Shown here in pieces: positions 7,947 to 15,544 of a stretch of DNA of 64,000 nt; the first letter of the stretch is position 1, and every line of letters starts with the position of its first letter. The position numbers were made by a program, and so were the translations under genes. Location of the stretch: assembly GCF_000721235.1 (NCBI RefSeq), contig NZ_JOFH01000031.1, positions 36,136 through 100,135 on the forward strand. The letters run 5' to 3'. The notes under the pieces are model-generated. The model was given only the letters and a program-made list of their open reading frames with translations. It was not told the DNA's origin and searched no databases. This DNA is from Streptomyces olivaceus (lineage in GTDB: Bacteria > Actinomycetota > Actinomycetes > Streptomycetales > Streptomycetaceae).

Positions 7947-8132
7947 ATGCCGCTCATCGCCATCCTCGTCGCCGCTCTGGCCATCGGGTTCGAGCAGCTC
8001 GTGCAGTGGAAGTACGGGCCGATGGGCATCATCGCGTTCGTCGCGCTGTCCATCGGCGTCAAGGCGAAGAACACCATGATCGGCGGTGTGGGCGCGGTGA
8101 TCCTCGTGATGCTGCTCGCCCAGTCCGGCTGA
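7947..8132 (+). CDS. Small two-helix membrane protein (copy 2)
   Basis: A 61-residue hydrophobic protein, MPLIAILVAALAIGFEQL at the start, with two predicted transmembrane helices around the VQWKYGPMG turn and a basic VKAKN segment between helix 2 and the C-terminal hydrophobic stretch. It is paralogous to the gene at 6644 (about half of residues identical by eye). The ATG follows AGGGGG. It is divergent from GntR copy 2 and carries the same upstream dyad. It could be a holin-like or signalling peptide; nothing in the sequence fixes a role. Confidence 0.75.
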   Translation: MPLIAILVAALAIGFEQLVQWKYGPMGIIAFVALSIGVKAKNTMIGGVGAVILVMLLAQSG

Positions 8133-8199
8133 CCGGCACACTGTCGTCCGGGCCCCGTTCCGGAGGGGAGCCTGGAGCCCGGACCGACAGTCGCACCAC

Positions 8200-8295
8200 G
8201 CACAACCGGTAAGCACAACCAGTACGCACAACCGGTAGGGACAACACCGGTAGGTACAACCACTAGGCACCACAACCACAACCACAACCACAACC
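8200..8295. repeat. Decayed tandem repeat (ACAACC-based)
   Basis: The stretch downstream of small membrane gene 2 consists of imperfect 13-15 bp units of the type GCACAACCGGTA, repeated about five times, then four ACAACC units. It is non-coding and much less GC-rich than its surroundings. No other gene is visible between 8133 and 8510. Confidence 0.7.
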
Positions 8296-8510
8296 GAAGA
8301 GCACCACGCAGTACGCGCTACGGATGCGCACACGGATACCGGCGACCGCCACCGGCAGAAGGGAGCCGTCTCGGAGGAACACCGCTCAGGACAGGTCCGG
8401 GCATCGGAACCGCCCGGACGTACGCAGCAGGGCGTCGACCACACGGGCGGCGCCCGCTCGTTCGTCCCGGACCCGGCCCGGCTCCGTGAGAAGACTCAGC
8501 GTGAGAAGAC

Positions 8511-9569
8511 TCAGAAGGCCGCCCTGATCTCCCCCACCTCACGGCCGCCGCCGTGCAGCGGGGCCCGGCCGATGCGCTCGACGACCGGGCCCTCGATCCC
8601 CAGCAGTGTCAGGGCGCGGGCCAGCACCGGACCCAGCGCCCGGGTCGCGCCGTCCTCGATCTTGAAGGCGAGGGCGCGGCCGTCCGGCAGGGCCACCGCC
8701 TGGACGGCCTCCGCACCCATCTTGGAGAGCGTGCCGGGCACCTCTCGCATCAGCCAGGTGTCGGCCCGGCGGCTGCCCGCGACGTACTCGGGGTGGGCGC
8801 GCATCGCGTCGGCGACCCGGCGCTCCGCCGAACCCGGCTCGGCGCCGACGAAGGAGCGGAAGGCGCGGGCCAGCCCGACCAGGCTGACCGCCATCAGCGG
8901 CGCCCCGCACCCGTCCGTGCCGACCGCGGCGACCGGCTCGCCCGCCGCGTCCTCCACAACCCTGTGGATGGTCCGCTGGAGCGGATGGTCGGGATCGAGG
9001 TACGTCTCCAGGGGCCAGCCCCTCCGCGCGCAGACGGCGAGCATCGCGGTGTGCTTGCCGGAGCAGTTCATGGTGACCCGGTCGGGCGCCGCACCGGAGG
9101 CCAGGTACGTCTCCCGCTCCTCGGGGTCCAGCGGCAGGTCGGGCGGGCACTGCAGGAGCGCGGGGTCCAAGCCGTACTCGTCGAGCATCGTGCGGACCAG
9201 GTCGCGGTGAAACGGTTCTCCTGAGTGGCTGGCGGCCGCCAGCGCAAGCCTCTCGCCCGTGAGGTCGAGCCCGGCCCGCAGCACGCCCGCCGCCTGCATC
9301 GGCTTGTTGGAGGAGCGCGGGAAGACCGGCGCCGTCACCTCGCCCAGCGCCAGCTCCACGGCCCCGTCGGCGCCCAGGACGACCAGGCTGCCCCGGTGCC
9401 GCCCCTCGACGAAGCCGGACCGGACGACCTTGGCGAGGACGGGCGGCACGACGGGCGAGAGGGCGGACGTGGGCGCGGACAGCTCGTCCCCCGGCGACTG
9501 CGGAGGCCGTTGCGACAGCTGGGACCGCTGCGACGGCTGAGGCGACTGGGGCTGCTGGGGCTCGGGCAT
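8511..9569 (-). CDS. Asparaginase (thermolabile / Rhizobium AnsA type)
   Basis: A 352-residue protein of the asparaginase family distinct from the E. coli type. Family hallmarks are [10 protein letters not shown], the SHSGEPFH block, [10 protein letters not shown] and VGTDGCGAP; these hold the catalytic Ser-Lys and the Zn/substrate-binding cysteine region. It should hydrolyse L-asparagine to aspartate and ammonia in the cytosol. The first about 35 residues are Gln/Pro/Ser-rich and unlike the family, so the N-terminus is either a low-complexity extension or starts later; ATG 9569 with GGAAGG upstream is chosen. It reads convergently to small membrane gene 2. Confidence 0.85.
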   Translation of the reverse strand: MPEPQQPQSPQPSQRSQLSQRPPQSPGDELSAPTSALSPVVPPVLAKVVRSGFVEGRHRGSLVVLGADGAVELALGEVTAPVFPRSSNKPMQAAGVLRAGLDLTGERLALAAASHSGEPFHRDLVRTMLDEYGLDPALLQCPPDLPLDPEERETYLASGAAPDRVTMNCSGKHTAMLAVCARRGWPLETYLDPDHPLQRTIHRVVEDAAGEPVAAVGTDGCGAPLMAVSLVGLARAFRSFVGAEPGSAERRVADAMRAHPEYVAGSRRADTWLMREVPGTLSKMGAEAVQAVALPDGRALAFKIEDGATRALGPVLARALTLLGIEGPVVERIGRAPLHGGGREVGEIRAAF

Positions 9570-9657
9570 CGGCGGTGGCCTTCCGGACGGAGACGACCCG
9601 CCCGGCGACGGTCCGGGATCACCGGACCCGGGGCGGCGCGGAAGACCGCCCCTCGTG

Positions 9658-10278
9658 TCACACCAGCAGGTCGTCGACTTGTGCTTCCCCTTCACGGTAC
9701 CGGCGGGCGATCTCGGCGCTGCAGTCGTCGGCGGTGCGCTGCAACCGCTGCCGCCGCCGGGAGACCTGCTGCTCGTACCGCACGAGGCGGCCCATCCCGG
9801 TGGTCAGCTCGCCGTCGGTGCGGGCCGTCAGGTCGGACAGCTCCACCTCGCCGAGCATCTCGGCGGCCAGCCGCCGGCATTCCTCGGTGCGCGGCGTGCC
9901 CAGCGTCACGTGGCGGGCGGAGGAACGCTGCCGGGCCGGCGCGTCGGCGAGGATCTCGGACAGCCGCTCGACCACCGAGCCGGTCGCCGCCGTGGTCACC
10001 ACGGTCGCGGGCCCGCGCCGCGCCAGCTCCGCGCGCAGGATGTCGATACGGCCCTGCAGCAGCCGCCGTACGTAGCTGAGGTCGGCCTCCTCGCGCTGGG
10101 CGTCCCGGCGCAGGGCGCGCAGCTCCGGCAGGCTCTGGGCGCCCAGGTCGGGCGCCGCCGGATCCGCGGGCGGCTCCGGGCTGTCCGTACGCTGCACGGG
10201 TGGCCTCACCGCCTCCAGACCGCCCGGCCCTGTCCATGCGACAGTGCCCAGCGACTGCCCCGTACTCGGTGTGCTCAT
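9658..10278 (-). CDS. rsiG: RsiG, c-di-GMP-responsive anti-sigma factor of WhiG
   Basis: A 206-residue, mainly helical protein. It contains two exact copies of the c-di-GMP signature E-x3-S-x2-R-x3-Q-x3-D: residues E64/S68/R71/Q75/D79 and E169/S173/R176/Q180/D184. In Streptomyces, RsiG holds the sporulation sigma factor WhiG inactive when loaded with c-di-GMP, so falling c-di-GMP allows sporulation genes to be expressed. The two motifs sit on the antiparallel helices of a hairpin, which fits the spacing here. Start MSTPSTGQ follows GGGGCAG. The first 50 residues look disordered. The gene is divergent from dtd and not next to whiG. The identification is strong because both motifs are perfect. 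Confidence 0.93.
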   Translation of the reverse strand: MSTPSTGQSLGTVAWTGPGGLEAVRPPVQRTDSPEPPADPAAPDLGAQSLPELRALRRDAQREEADLSYVRRLLQGRIDILRAELARRGPATVVTTAATGSVVERLSEILADAPARQRSSARHVTLGTPRTEECRRLAAEMLGEVELSDLTARTDGELTTGMGRLVRYEQQVSRRRQRLQRTADDCSAEIARRYREGEAQVDDLLV

Positions 10279-10471
10279 CTCTGCCCCTACCGTCCCCTCG
10301 CCCGGTCCTGGGGAGCATCGTGCCACCCCGGCCGGGCGCTATGTGACCGAGTGCCCGTGATCAGCCCCAGATGGGGGGTTGGGGCGAAAAAAGAAGCCCC
10401 GTACGGGCCCCTGCCGACCCGGCACCCGGCCCCCGTACGGGCACCCCGGGGGCGCACGGCATCATGGCGGG

Positions 10472-10897
10472 ATGCGTGCGGTGGTGCAGAGAGTGGACGG
10501 CGCGAGCGTCGTCGTGGACGGCGAGACCGTGGGGGCGATCGACGGCGAGGGACTGTGCGTCCTGGTCGGGGTCACCCACGAGGACACCAGGGAGAAGGCG
10601 GCGCAGCTGGCCCGCAAGCTGTGGTCGGTGCGGATCCTGCACGACGAGAAGTCGTGCAGCGACCTCGGCGCCCCGCTGCTGGTGATCAGCCAGTTCACCC
10701 TGTACGGCGACGCCCGCAAGGGCCGCCGCCCCACCTGGAACGCGGCGGCGCCGGGCGACGTCGCCGAACCGCTGGTCGACGAGGTGGTCGCGCAGCTGCG
10801 CGCGCTGGGCGCGACCGTGGCGACGGGCCGCTTCGGCGCGCAGATGCGGGTGTCCCTGACGAACGACGGCCCGTTCACGGTCCTCGTGGAGGTCTGA
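10472..10897 (+). CDS. dtd: D-aminoacyl-tRNA deacylase
   Basis: A 141-residue enzyme of the Dtd family, which removes D-amino acids wrongly attached to tRNA. The family start [15 protein letters not shown] is complete. The active-site motif [15 protein letters not shown] is intact, and the Gly-Pro motif at the C-terminus appears as [11 protein letters not shown] in place of the usual NDGPVT. Length is normal. Upstream ATG codons in the same frame are discarded because the family begins at MRAVVQR. It stands alone, divergent from rsiG. Confidence 0.95.
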   Translation: MRAVVQRVDGASVVVDGETVGAIDGEGLCVLVGVTHEDTREKAAQLARKLWSVRILHDEKSCSDLGAPLLVISQFTLYGDARKGRRPTWNAAAPGDVAEPLVDEVVAQLRALGATVATGRFGAQMRVSLTNDGPFTVLVEV

Positions 10898-10998
10898 GCC
10901 TGAGTGGTGACCTCTGCGGTGCGAACGCGGGGTGTCCTCGGTGAAGGGCTCTGAAATCGGCCCGTCCGGAACCACGCAAGCCGCTGCCGCCGCGGACC

Positions 10999-11400
10999 TC
11001 AAGCGGGCAGTTTCGTGTCGATGACGAAGCTGATCTCGATGACCTGGCCCGGCAAGGTCAGTTCGGTGACGCCCAGGACCGTGCTGGCCGGGCGGTGGTC
11101 GCCGAAGTACGCCAGGTTGCCCTCCGCCGTCACCGCGGCGTTCTGCCGCAGGTCCACCACGTACAAGGTCTGCGAGACGACCTGGTTCCGGGTGGCGCCG
11201 TAGTGGTCCAGGACCTTGTCCATGTTGGCGTAGGTCTGCTTGAGCTGGGCGGCGAAGTCGCCCGCGTGCAGGAACTCGCCTGCCGCATCGAACGAGAGCT
11301 GTCCGGAGACGTGGACCAGCTCGCCGGACTTGATCGCCTGTGAGTAGCCGAAGTCGCTCTCGGCCGGCACGCCGTAGTGGAAGACATCAATGGTGGCCAC
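10999..11400 (-). CDS. RidA-family (YjgF/YER057c) protein
   Basis: A 133-residue single-domain protein of the RidA family. The N-terminal GYSQAIKSGELVHVSGQLSFDAAGEF, followed by QTYANMDKVLDHYGA and the C-terminal PASTVLGVTELTLPGQVIEI, follows the family pattern. The canonical catalytic Arg (R105 in E. coli RidA, in an R-P-A/S-R-S-x2 context) is not seen: the segment reads HRPASTVLG. It may therefore belong to a subgroup without imine-deaminase activity. It is divergent from an HxlR regulator which probably controls it through the palindrome in their shared promoter. Confidence 0.85.
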   Translation of the reverse strand: MATIDVFHYGVPAESDFGYSQAIKSGELVHVSGQLSFDAAGEFLHAGDFAAQLKQTYANMDKVLDHYGATRNQVVSQTLYVVDLRQNAAVTAEGNLAYFGDHRPASTVLGVTELTLPGQVIEISFVIDTKLPA

Positions 11401-11429
11401 GGTGCTTGCCCTTCCGTTCCGCTCTCTTG

Positions 11430-11446
11430 TAGTTACTCGAGAACTA
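11430..11446. promoter_or_regulatory. Palindrome between ridA-like and hxlR-like genes
   Basis: TAGTT-A-CTCGAG-A-ACTA reads as a 17-bp dyad centred on the XhoI-like core CTCGAG, with one mismatched pair. It lies in the roughly 100-bp divergent promoter, about 30 bp from the ridA-like start and 55 bp from the hxlR-like start. HxlR-type proteins bind such dyads; this one is the natural operator candidate. Confidence 0.5.
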
Positions 11447-11501
11447 TAGGAGAGTGAGGGCTGACCTGGAAGAACGCACTTTTCGGTGACTAAGGAACCT
11501 G

Positions 11502-11885
11502 ATGGTGACCAAGCAACTGCTCAAGGGCCTGCCCGAGGACGCCGACCTGCGGCGCGCAGACTCCCTGGCGCGGGAAATCTTCTCGGACGTCGCCAACAAA
11601 TGGGCCCTCCTGATCATCGAGGCGCTCGGCGAGCGCACCCTGCGCTTCAGCGAGTTGCGAAACGAGGTCGAAGGCGTCAGCCACAAGATGCTCACCCAGA
11701 ACCTGCGCATGCTGGAGCGCAACGGCCTGGTCGACCGGAAGGTGTATCCCACCGTGCCGCCGCGGGTCGAGTACACCCTCACCGAGCCGGGCCGGGCCCT
11801 GCGCACCGCGGTCGACGTCATGTGCGGCTGGACCCACCAGCACCTCGGTCACATCGAGAGTGCACGCGGCCGTTTCGACGCCTGA
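11502..11885 (+). CDS. HxlR-family transcriptional regulator
   Basis: A 127-residue MarR-like winged-helix regulator. The HxlR signature is clear: LAREIFSDVANKWALLIIEALGE, then RFSELRNEVEGVSHKMLTQNLRMLERNGLVDRK and the YTLTEPGRALRTAV wing. These proteins usually repress or activate a divergent detoxification gene, here the RidA-like gene. There is no cysteine in the N-terminal redox position used by some members, so a thiol switch is unlikely; Cys appears only near the C-terminus (VMCGW). The ATG follows AAGGA. Confidence 0.92.
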   Translation: MVTKQLLKGLPEDADLRRADSLAREIFSDVANKWALLIIEALGERTLRFSELRNEVEGVSHKMLTQNLRMLERNGLVDRKVYPTVPPRVEYTLTEPGRALRTAVDVMCGWTHQHLGHIESARGRFDA

Positions 11886-12015
11886 CGGGCCGGCAGCGAC
11901 ACGCTCGCGCGTTCACGCGTTCCCCCTGATCGACCTCACGTCGGCGGCCACCAACGTGGCCGCGCGTCGCCGACGCTGTTCGGTTGGCCGGCGCGAGGCA
12001 ACGCACCGGGCCGTC

Positions 12016-12035
12016 CTGACGTTGCTGAACGTCAG
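12016..12035. terminator. Bidirectional hairpin between hxlR-like gene and ygfZ
   Basis: CTGACGTT-GCTG-AACGTCAG forms a perfect 8-bp stem in the 180-bp gap between two convergent genes. No U-tract is needed for terminators in this genus. Nothing else is visible in 11886-12065. Confidence 0.5.
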
Positions 12036-12065
12036 ACCGATGTCCTCCCTCAAGCTGCTCGGACT

Positions 12066-13031
12066 CTACGGCTCGACGACCGTCTCCTGCGCGGCCGCCG
12101 TGTCCTCCGCCATCAGCCGGGCGTCCACCGGCACGTTCCGCTTGACCAGGGCGAGGGCGACCGGCCCCAGCTCGTGATGGCGTACGGACGTGGTGACGAA
12201 CCCGATCTTCCGGCCGTCGGGGCCGTCGTCGGCGAGACGGATCTCCGCCCCGTTCGGCGGCAGGTGGACCTCGCTGCCGTCCAGGTGCAGGAAGACCAGC
12301 CGGCGGGGCGGCTTGCCGAGGTTGTGCACCCGGGCGACGGTCTCCTGGCCCCGGTAGCAGCCCTTCTGGAGGTGCACGGCCGTGCCGATCCAGCCCAGCT
12401 CGTGCGGGATGGTCCGGTGATCGGTCTCGAAGCCGAGGCGCGGGCGGTGCTGCTCGACGCGCAGCGCCTCGTGGGCGAGGAGCCCGGCCGCGGGACCGGC
12501 GCCGGCGGCGAACGCCTCCAGCTCCTCCCGCGGCAGGAAGACGTCGCGGCCGTACGGCGTCTCGCGGACGGCGACGCCCTCGGGTACCCCGGTGATCGAC
12601 CCGGCGGGCAGGTGCACGACCGCGGTGTCGGCGGTGCGGTCGGCGACCTCGACCCGGTAGAAGAACTTCATCGACTCCAGGTAGGCGATCAGCTCCTCCT
12701 GGGTGCCGGGCTCGACGTGGGCCCAGACGGTCGTGCCGTCGTCGACGAGGTACAGGGCGTGCTCGATGTGGCCGTTCGCCGAGAGGACCAGCGCCTCGGT
12801 GGCCTCGCCGGCCGGCAGGTCGCTGACGTGCTGCGTGAGCAGCAGGTGCAGCCAGCTCAGCCGGTCGTCGCCGGTGACGGCGACGACGCCGCGGTGCGAG
12901 AGGTCGACGAAGCCGGTGCCGTCGGCGAGGGCACGCTGCTCGCGGAACAGGTCGCCGTAGTGGGCGGCGACGCCTTCGTCCACGCCCTCGGCGGGAACGG
13001 CGCCGGGCAGGGACAGCAGGGGGCTCTTCAT
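12066..13031 (-). CDS. ygfZ: YgfZ/GcvT-like folate-binding protein
   Basis: A 321-residue protein of the YgfZ family, folate-dependent helpers in iron-sulfur cluster maintenance and tRNA modification. The diagnostic K-G-C-Y-x-G-Q-E motif is present as KGCYRGQE near residue 235, followed by VARVHNLGKPPRRLV. The N-terminal GcvT-like fold is marked by DLSHRGVVAVTGDDRLSWLH. Motif presence separates it from true glycine-cleavage T proteins. It reads in the same direction as nur, whose stop lies 10 bp upstream of its start, so the two are probably transcribed together. Confidence 0.9.
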   Translation of the reverse strand: MKSPLLSLPGAVPAEGVDEGVAAHYGDLFREQRALADGTGFVDLSHRGVVAVTGDDRLSWLHLLLTQHVSDLPAGEATEALVLSANGHIEHALYLVDDGTTVWAHVEPGTQEELIAYLESMKFFYRVEVADRTADTAVVHLPAGSITGVPEGVAVRETPYGRDVFLPREELEAFAAGAGPAAGLLAHEALRVEQHRPRLGFETDHRTIPHELGWIGTAVHLQKGCYRGQETVARVHNLGKPPRRLVFLHLDGSEVHLPPNGAEIRLADDGPDGRKIGFVTTSVRHHELGPVALALVKRNVPVDARLMAEDTAAAQETVVEP

Positions 13032-13041
13032 GTGCCCCAGC

Positions 13042-13491
13042 CTACGACTCGGTCGTTGAACCGGTGGCCGCGCTCTTCGGGGAACAGTCCGCGCACCGGC
13101 CGAAGATCGCGAAGTGCTTCATGTCGGTGTCGAAGCCGAACTGCTCGCGCAGCTTGGCGGTGAAGTCGGCGGCCACCGACAGATCGGCCTCGATGACGTT
13201 GGTGCAGTCCCGGCAGACCAGGTGGATGTGGTGGTGCCGGTCGGCCAGGTGGTAGGTCGGCGCCCCGTGCCCGAGGTGGGCGTGGCTGACCAGCCCCAGC
13301 TCCTCCAGCAGCTCCAGCGTGCGGTACACGGTGGAGATGTTGATCCCCGACGCGGTCTTGCGCACCTGGCAGAGGATGTCGTCGGGGGTCGCGTGCTCCA
13401 GGGTGTCCACGGCTTCGAGCACCAGCTGCCGCTGCGGGGTCAGCCGGTAGCCGCGCTGCCTGAGGTCACTCTTCCAGTCGGTGCTCACCAC
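13042..13491 (-). CDS. nur: Nur, nickel-responsive Fur-family regulator
   Basis: A 149-residue Fur-family repressor that matches my memory of S. coelicolor Nur almost throughout. In that protein nickel is held by His70, His72 and His126 and a second metal by His33, His86, His88 and His90; all seven histidines are at exactly these positions here. Two CxxC pairs (C93/C96 and C133/C136) are also present. Nur with nickel represses nickel uptake and the iron superoxide dismutase gene. The C-terminal tail (SPKSAATGSTTES) is variable. GTG/ATG choice follows the known N-terminus MVSTDWKSDLRQRGYR. Confidence 0.95.
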   Translation of the reverse strand: MVSTDWKSDLRQRGYRLTPQRQLVLEAVDTLEHATPDDILCQVRKTASGINISTVYRTLELLEELGLVSHAHLGHGAPTYHLADRHHHIHLVCRDCTNVIEADLSVAADFTAKLREQFGFDTDMKHFAIFGRCADCSPKSAATGSTTES

Positions 13492-13507
13492 ACCTCAGAG
13501 TCTAGGG

Positions 13508-14083
13508 CTACTTGAAGAAAGCGATCCCGTCGTCCGGCATGTCGTCCGGGAGGGCCTTGGCCCAGCGCTCGACGTCCTCCGGGGAGACGACCTTCTTCAG
13601 GTGCGCCGACATGTACGGGCGCAGCTCGACCTCGGGGGTCTGCTTCTCGCCGACCCACATCAGGTCGCTCTTCACGTACCCGTACAGCCGCTTGCCGCCG
13701 GTGTAGGGCTGGGAGGCCGCCGTGCGGGCCACCGCGTCCGTCGCCAGGTCGATCTGCGGCTTCTGGTCGGCCAGCTCGCCGTACCAGACCTCGACGACAC
13801 CGTCGTCCCGCACCATCGTGACCTCGACCTTGCGGTTCGGGTCGATGCGCCAGTAGCCGTGCTCGGACTCCAGCGGGCGGACCTTGTTGCCCTCTTCGTC
13901 CAGCACCCAGGTGTGGGACTGGTACTCCAGGAAGTCCCGGCCGTCGTGGGTGAAGGACACCTCCTGGCCGAAGTTGCACTTCTCCGCGCCGGGGAAGTCG
14001 TGCACGCCCGCGCCGGCCCAGTCACCCAGCAGGAAGACGAGGGGGACGAGGTCCTTGTGCAGGTCGGACGGGATCTCGATCAT
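13508..14083 (-). CDS. Nitrobindin-like heme-binding beta-barrel (FABP-like) protein
   Basis: A 191-residue cytosolic protein of the nitrobindin family. The GxWxGxG signature reads GDWAGAG at residues 20-26, and the barrel continues with FLEYQSHTWVLDEEG and ESEHGYWRI. A conserved histidine near the C-terminus (YMSAHLKKVV) is in the place of the proximal heme ligand. Nitrobindins bind ferric heme and can isomerise peroxynitrite to nitrate. It sits 16 bp upstream of nur on the same strand, so it may be co-transcribed with it. Confidence 0.85.
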   Translation of the reverse strand: MIEIPSDLHKDLVPLVFLLGDWAGAGVHDFPGAEKCNFGQEVSFTHDGRDFLEYQSHTWVLDEEGNKVRPLESEHGYWRIDPNRKVEVTMVRDDGVVEVWYGELADQKPQIDLATDAVARTAASQPYTGGKRLYGYVKSDLMWVGEKQTPEVELRPYMSAHLKKVVSPEDVERWAKALPDDMPDDGIAFFK

Positions 14084-14111
14084 GATGAGCGGTACTTCCT
14101 GGCGTCGGTGA

Positions 14112-14210
14112 TCAGCGCTGGCCCTGGTACAGCTTCTTCACGGTCAGACCGGCGAAGGCGAGAACGCCGACGCAGACCAGGACCAGCAGGGCTTCGAAGA
14201 AGATCTCCAC
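14112..14210 (-). CDS. 32-residue single-helix membrane peptide
   Basis: A very short gene: GTG start, GGAG six bases upstream, TGA at 14114-14112. The product begins MEIFFEALLVLVCVGVLAF, a single transmembrane helix, and ends with basic TVKKLYQGQR. The inside-positive tail suggests the C-terminus is cytosolic. The start and stop, the ribosome-binding site and the helix-plus-tail design are those of a real small membrane protein. It lies 28 bp upstream of the nitrobindin gene and may be the first gene of that transcript. I know no function. Confidence 0.65.
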   Translation of the reverse strand: MEIFFEALLVLVCVGVLAFAGLTVKKLYQGQR

Positions 14211-14255
14211 GGGGTGCTCCTTGAGCGGGGGGCATACGACAGGGCCGCCCCCAGC

Positions 14256-14549
14256 TTACGCGGCCCACCTCGGCTCTTCCCGTCGGACTCCGTCCACGAA
14301 CGCGGCCCACGCGGGCGAGGCGAACAGGAGCGCTCCGCGACCGGGGTCCTTGCTGTCCCGGACGGGGACGAGGGAGGGGAGGTTGGGGGCGACTTCGACG
14401 CAGGCTCCGCCGTCCTGGTTGCTGTAGCTGCTCTTGCGCCAGTCGGCGGTGCGGAGGAGGTCGTCGGAGACCTCGACGCAGTTGCCACCGCTTGAGTTGC
14501 TGTAGCTGCTCCTGCGCCAAGACACGCTGCTCAGGTCGATGGCTCGCAT
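14256..14549 (-). CDS. DUF397 protein with duplicated motif
   Basis: A 97-residue protein of the DUF397 family. The family motif (W-R/K-K/R-S-S-Y-S-N...GG-x-CVEV) occurs twice in tandem, as WRRSSYSNSSGGNCVEV and WRKSSYSNQDGGACVEV, followed by the usual VRDSKDPGRGALLF and a C-terminal segment. DUF397 proteins are encoded beside XRE/DUF5753 regulators and can modulate their DNA binding (WhiJ-type systems). The start overlaps the end of the XRE gene by 19 nt, so the pair is coupled. Confidence 0.9.
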   Translation of the reverse strand: MRAIDLSSVSWRRSSYSNSSGGNCVEVSDDLLRTADWRKSSYSNQDGGACVEVAPNLPSLVPVRDSKDPGRGALLFASPAWAAFVDGVRREEPRWAA

Positions 14550-15373
14550 GGCGCTTCCTCCAACGTCCGCAGGATGAACTCGCGCGACTCGGCCGGTGAC
14601 AGCGCCAAGTCACGCGTCGAATCGTACCTGCGCTGAAGCAGCTCAACCGAGGCGTTTTCTTCGACCAGTTCACCGCGCAAATCGTTCTCGATGTATGCCA
14701 CTACGCGGCCGTTCGACAGCCGCAGAAACATCACGTCGGTGTTGGTCAGCCCGTGCCGCCCGGCACTGAACGGCAGCACGTGGAGGGTGATGTTTGCACG
14801 CTCGGACACCTCCACCAGGTGGGTCAACTGCTCACGCCATGCACCCATGTCACGTAGCAACGTACGCAGCACCGCTTCGGAGAGAATGACGCGAAACGGC
14901 GGTGGGGTGTCGCCCTCCAACAGCTGCCTGCGACCGAGACGTGCCTCCACCTGTTGCTCAAGCTCCGGGGCAGTCAGCCAGCCTGCGGCAAGAGCTTCGC
15001 GCGCGTACCCGACGGTCTGAAGGAGCCCCGGTGGAGCGCTCACCGCGTAGTACCACAGGCTGATCGCCTCGGCCTCCAAGACCATGTACCGGCGGTACCG
15101 CTCCTTGAACTGCGTCGGGTCGGCCACCGCCAGCTCCCACAGCGTGAGCAGCATGCCGCCCGTGCCGTAGTACTGGTCGAGCGCCTCGACGATCTCCGGG
15201 CCGCCCAGCGTGTGGCCGTTCTCCAGCTTGCCGAACTGGGACGCGTCCCAGCCCACCACCTCCGCGACGCCCCGCAGGGACGCGCCCCGCGCCTGCCGGA
15301 GCAGCCGCAGCTCCTCCGCGAACCGTGCCCTCGGTTCCTGACTGCGACCCGTGATCGCCCTCCGCTGCGGCAC
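14531..15373 (-). CDS. XRE regulator with DUF5753 domain (WhiJ type)
   Basis: A 280-residue regulator. HTH at about 18-70 (ELRLLRQARGASLRGVAEVV, SQFGKLENGHT). The DUF5753 ligand-like domain fills residues about 95-270, with LWYYAVSAPPGLLQTVGYAR and LHVLPFSAGRHGL. Such proteins work with the neighbouring DUF397 product in developmental control or antibiotic regulation in streptomycetes. The GTG at 15373 has GGGAGGG at good spacing. It is divergent from a small gene of the same cluster type at 15545. Confidence 0.92.
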   Translation of the reverse strand: MPQRRAITGRSQEPRARFAEELRLLRQARGASLRGVAEVVGWDASQFGKLENGHTLGGPEIVEALDQYYGTGGMLLTLWELAVADPTQFKERYRRYMVLEAEAISLWYYAVSAPPGLLQTVGYAREALAAGWLTAPELEQQVEARLGRRQLLEGDTPPPFRVILSEAVLRTLLRDMGAWREQLTHLVEVSERANITLHVLPFSAGRHGLTNTDVMFLRLSNGRVVAYIENDLRGELVEENASVELLQRRYDSTRDLALSPAESREFILRTLEEAPCEPST

Positions 15374-15544
15374 CGCGCCCCTCCCGGCTGTGGAATTTGT
15401 GGAATTTGGAGCGCCCGTTGTGGCACTAGCGGCCGTTCCGGGCTCGGCGACCCTCGGCGTGGGTCATGCTCGTAACTGCCCACCACTACACAGAGTAGGG
15501 CAACTGTCGCATTCCGTATGATGTTGACGTAAGGGAGCGGACCC

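Noticed and set aside
12174..13163. 329-codon plus-strand frame opposite ygfZ
   Set aside because: Shadow of ygfZ, which has the KGCYRGQE motif.
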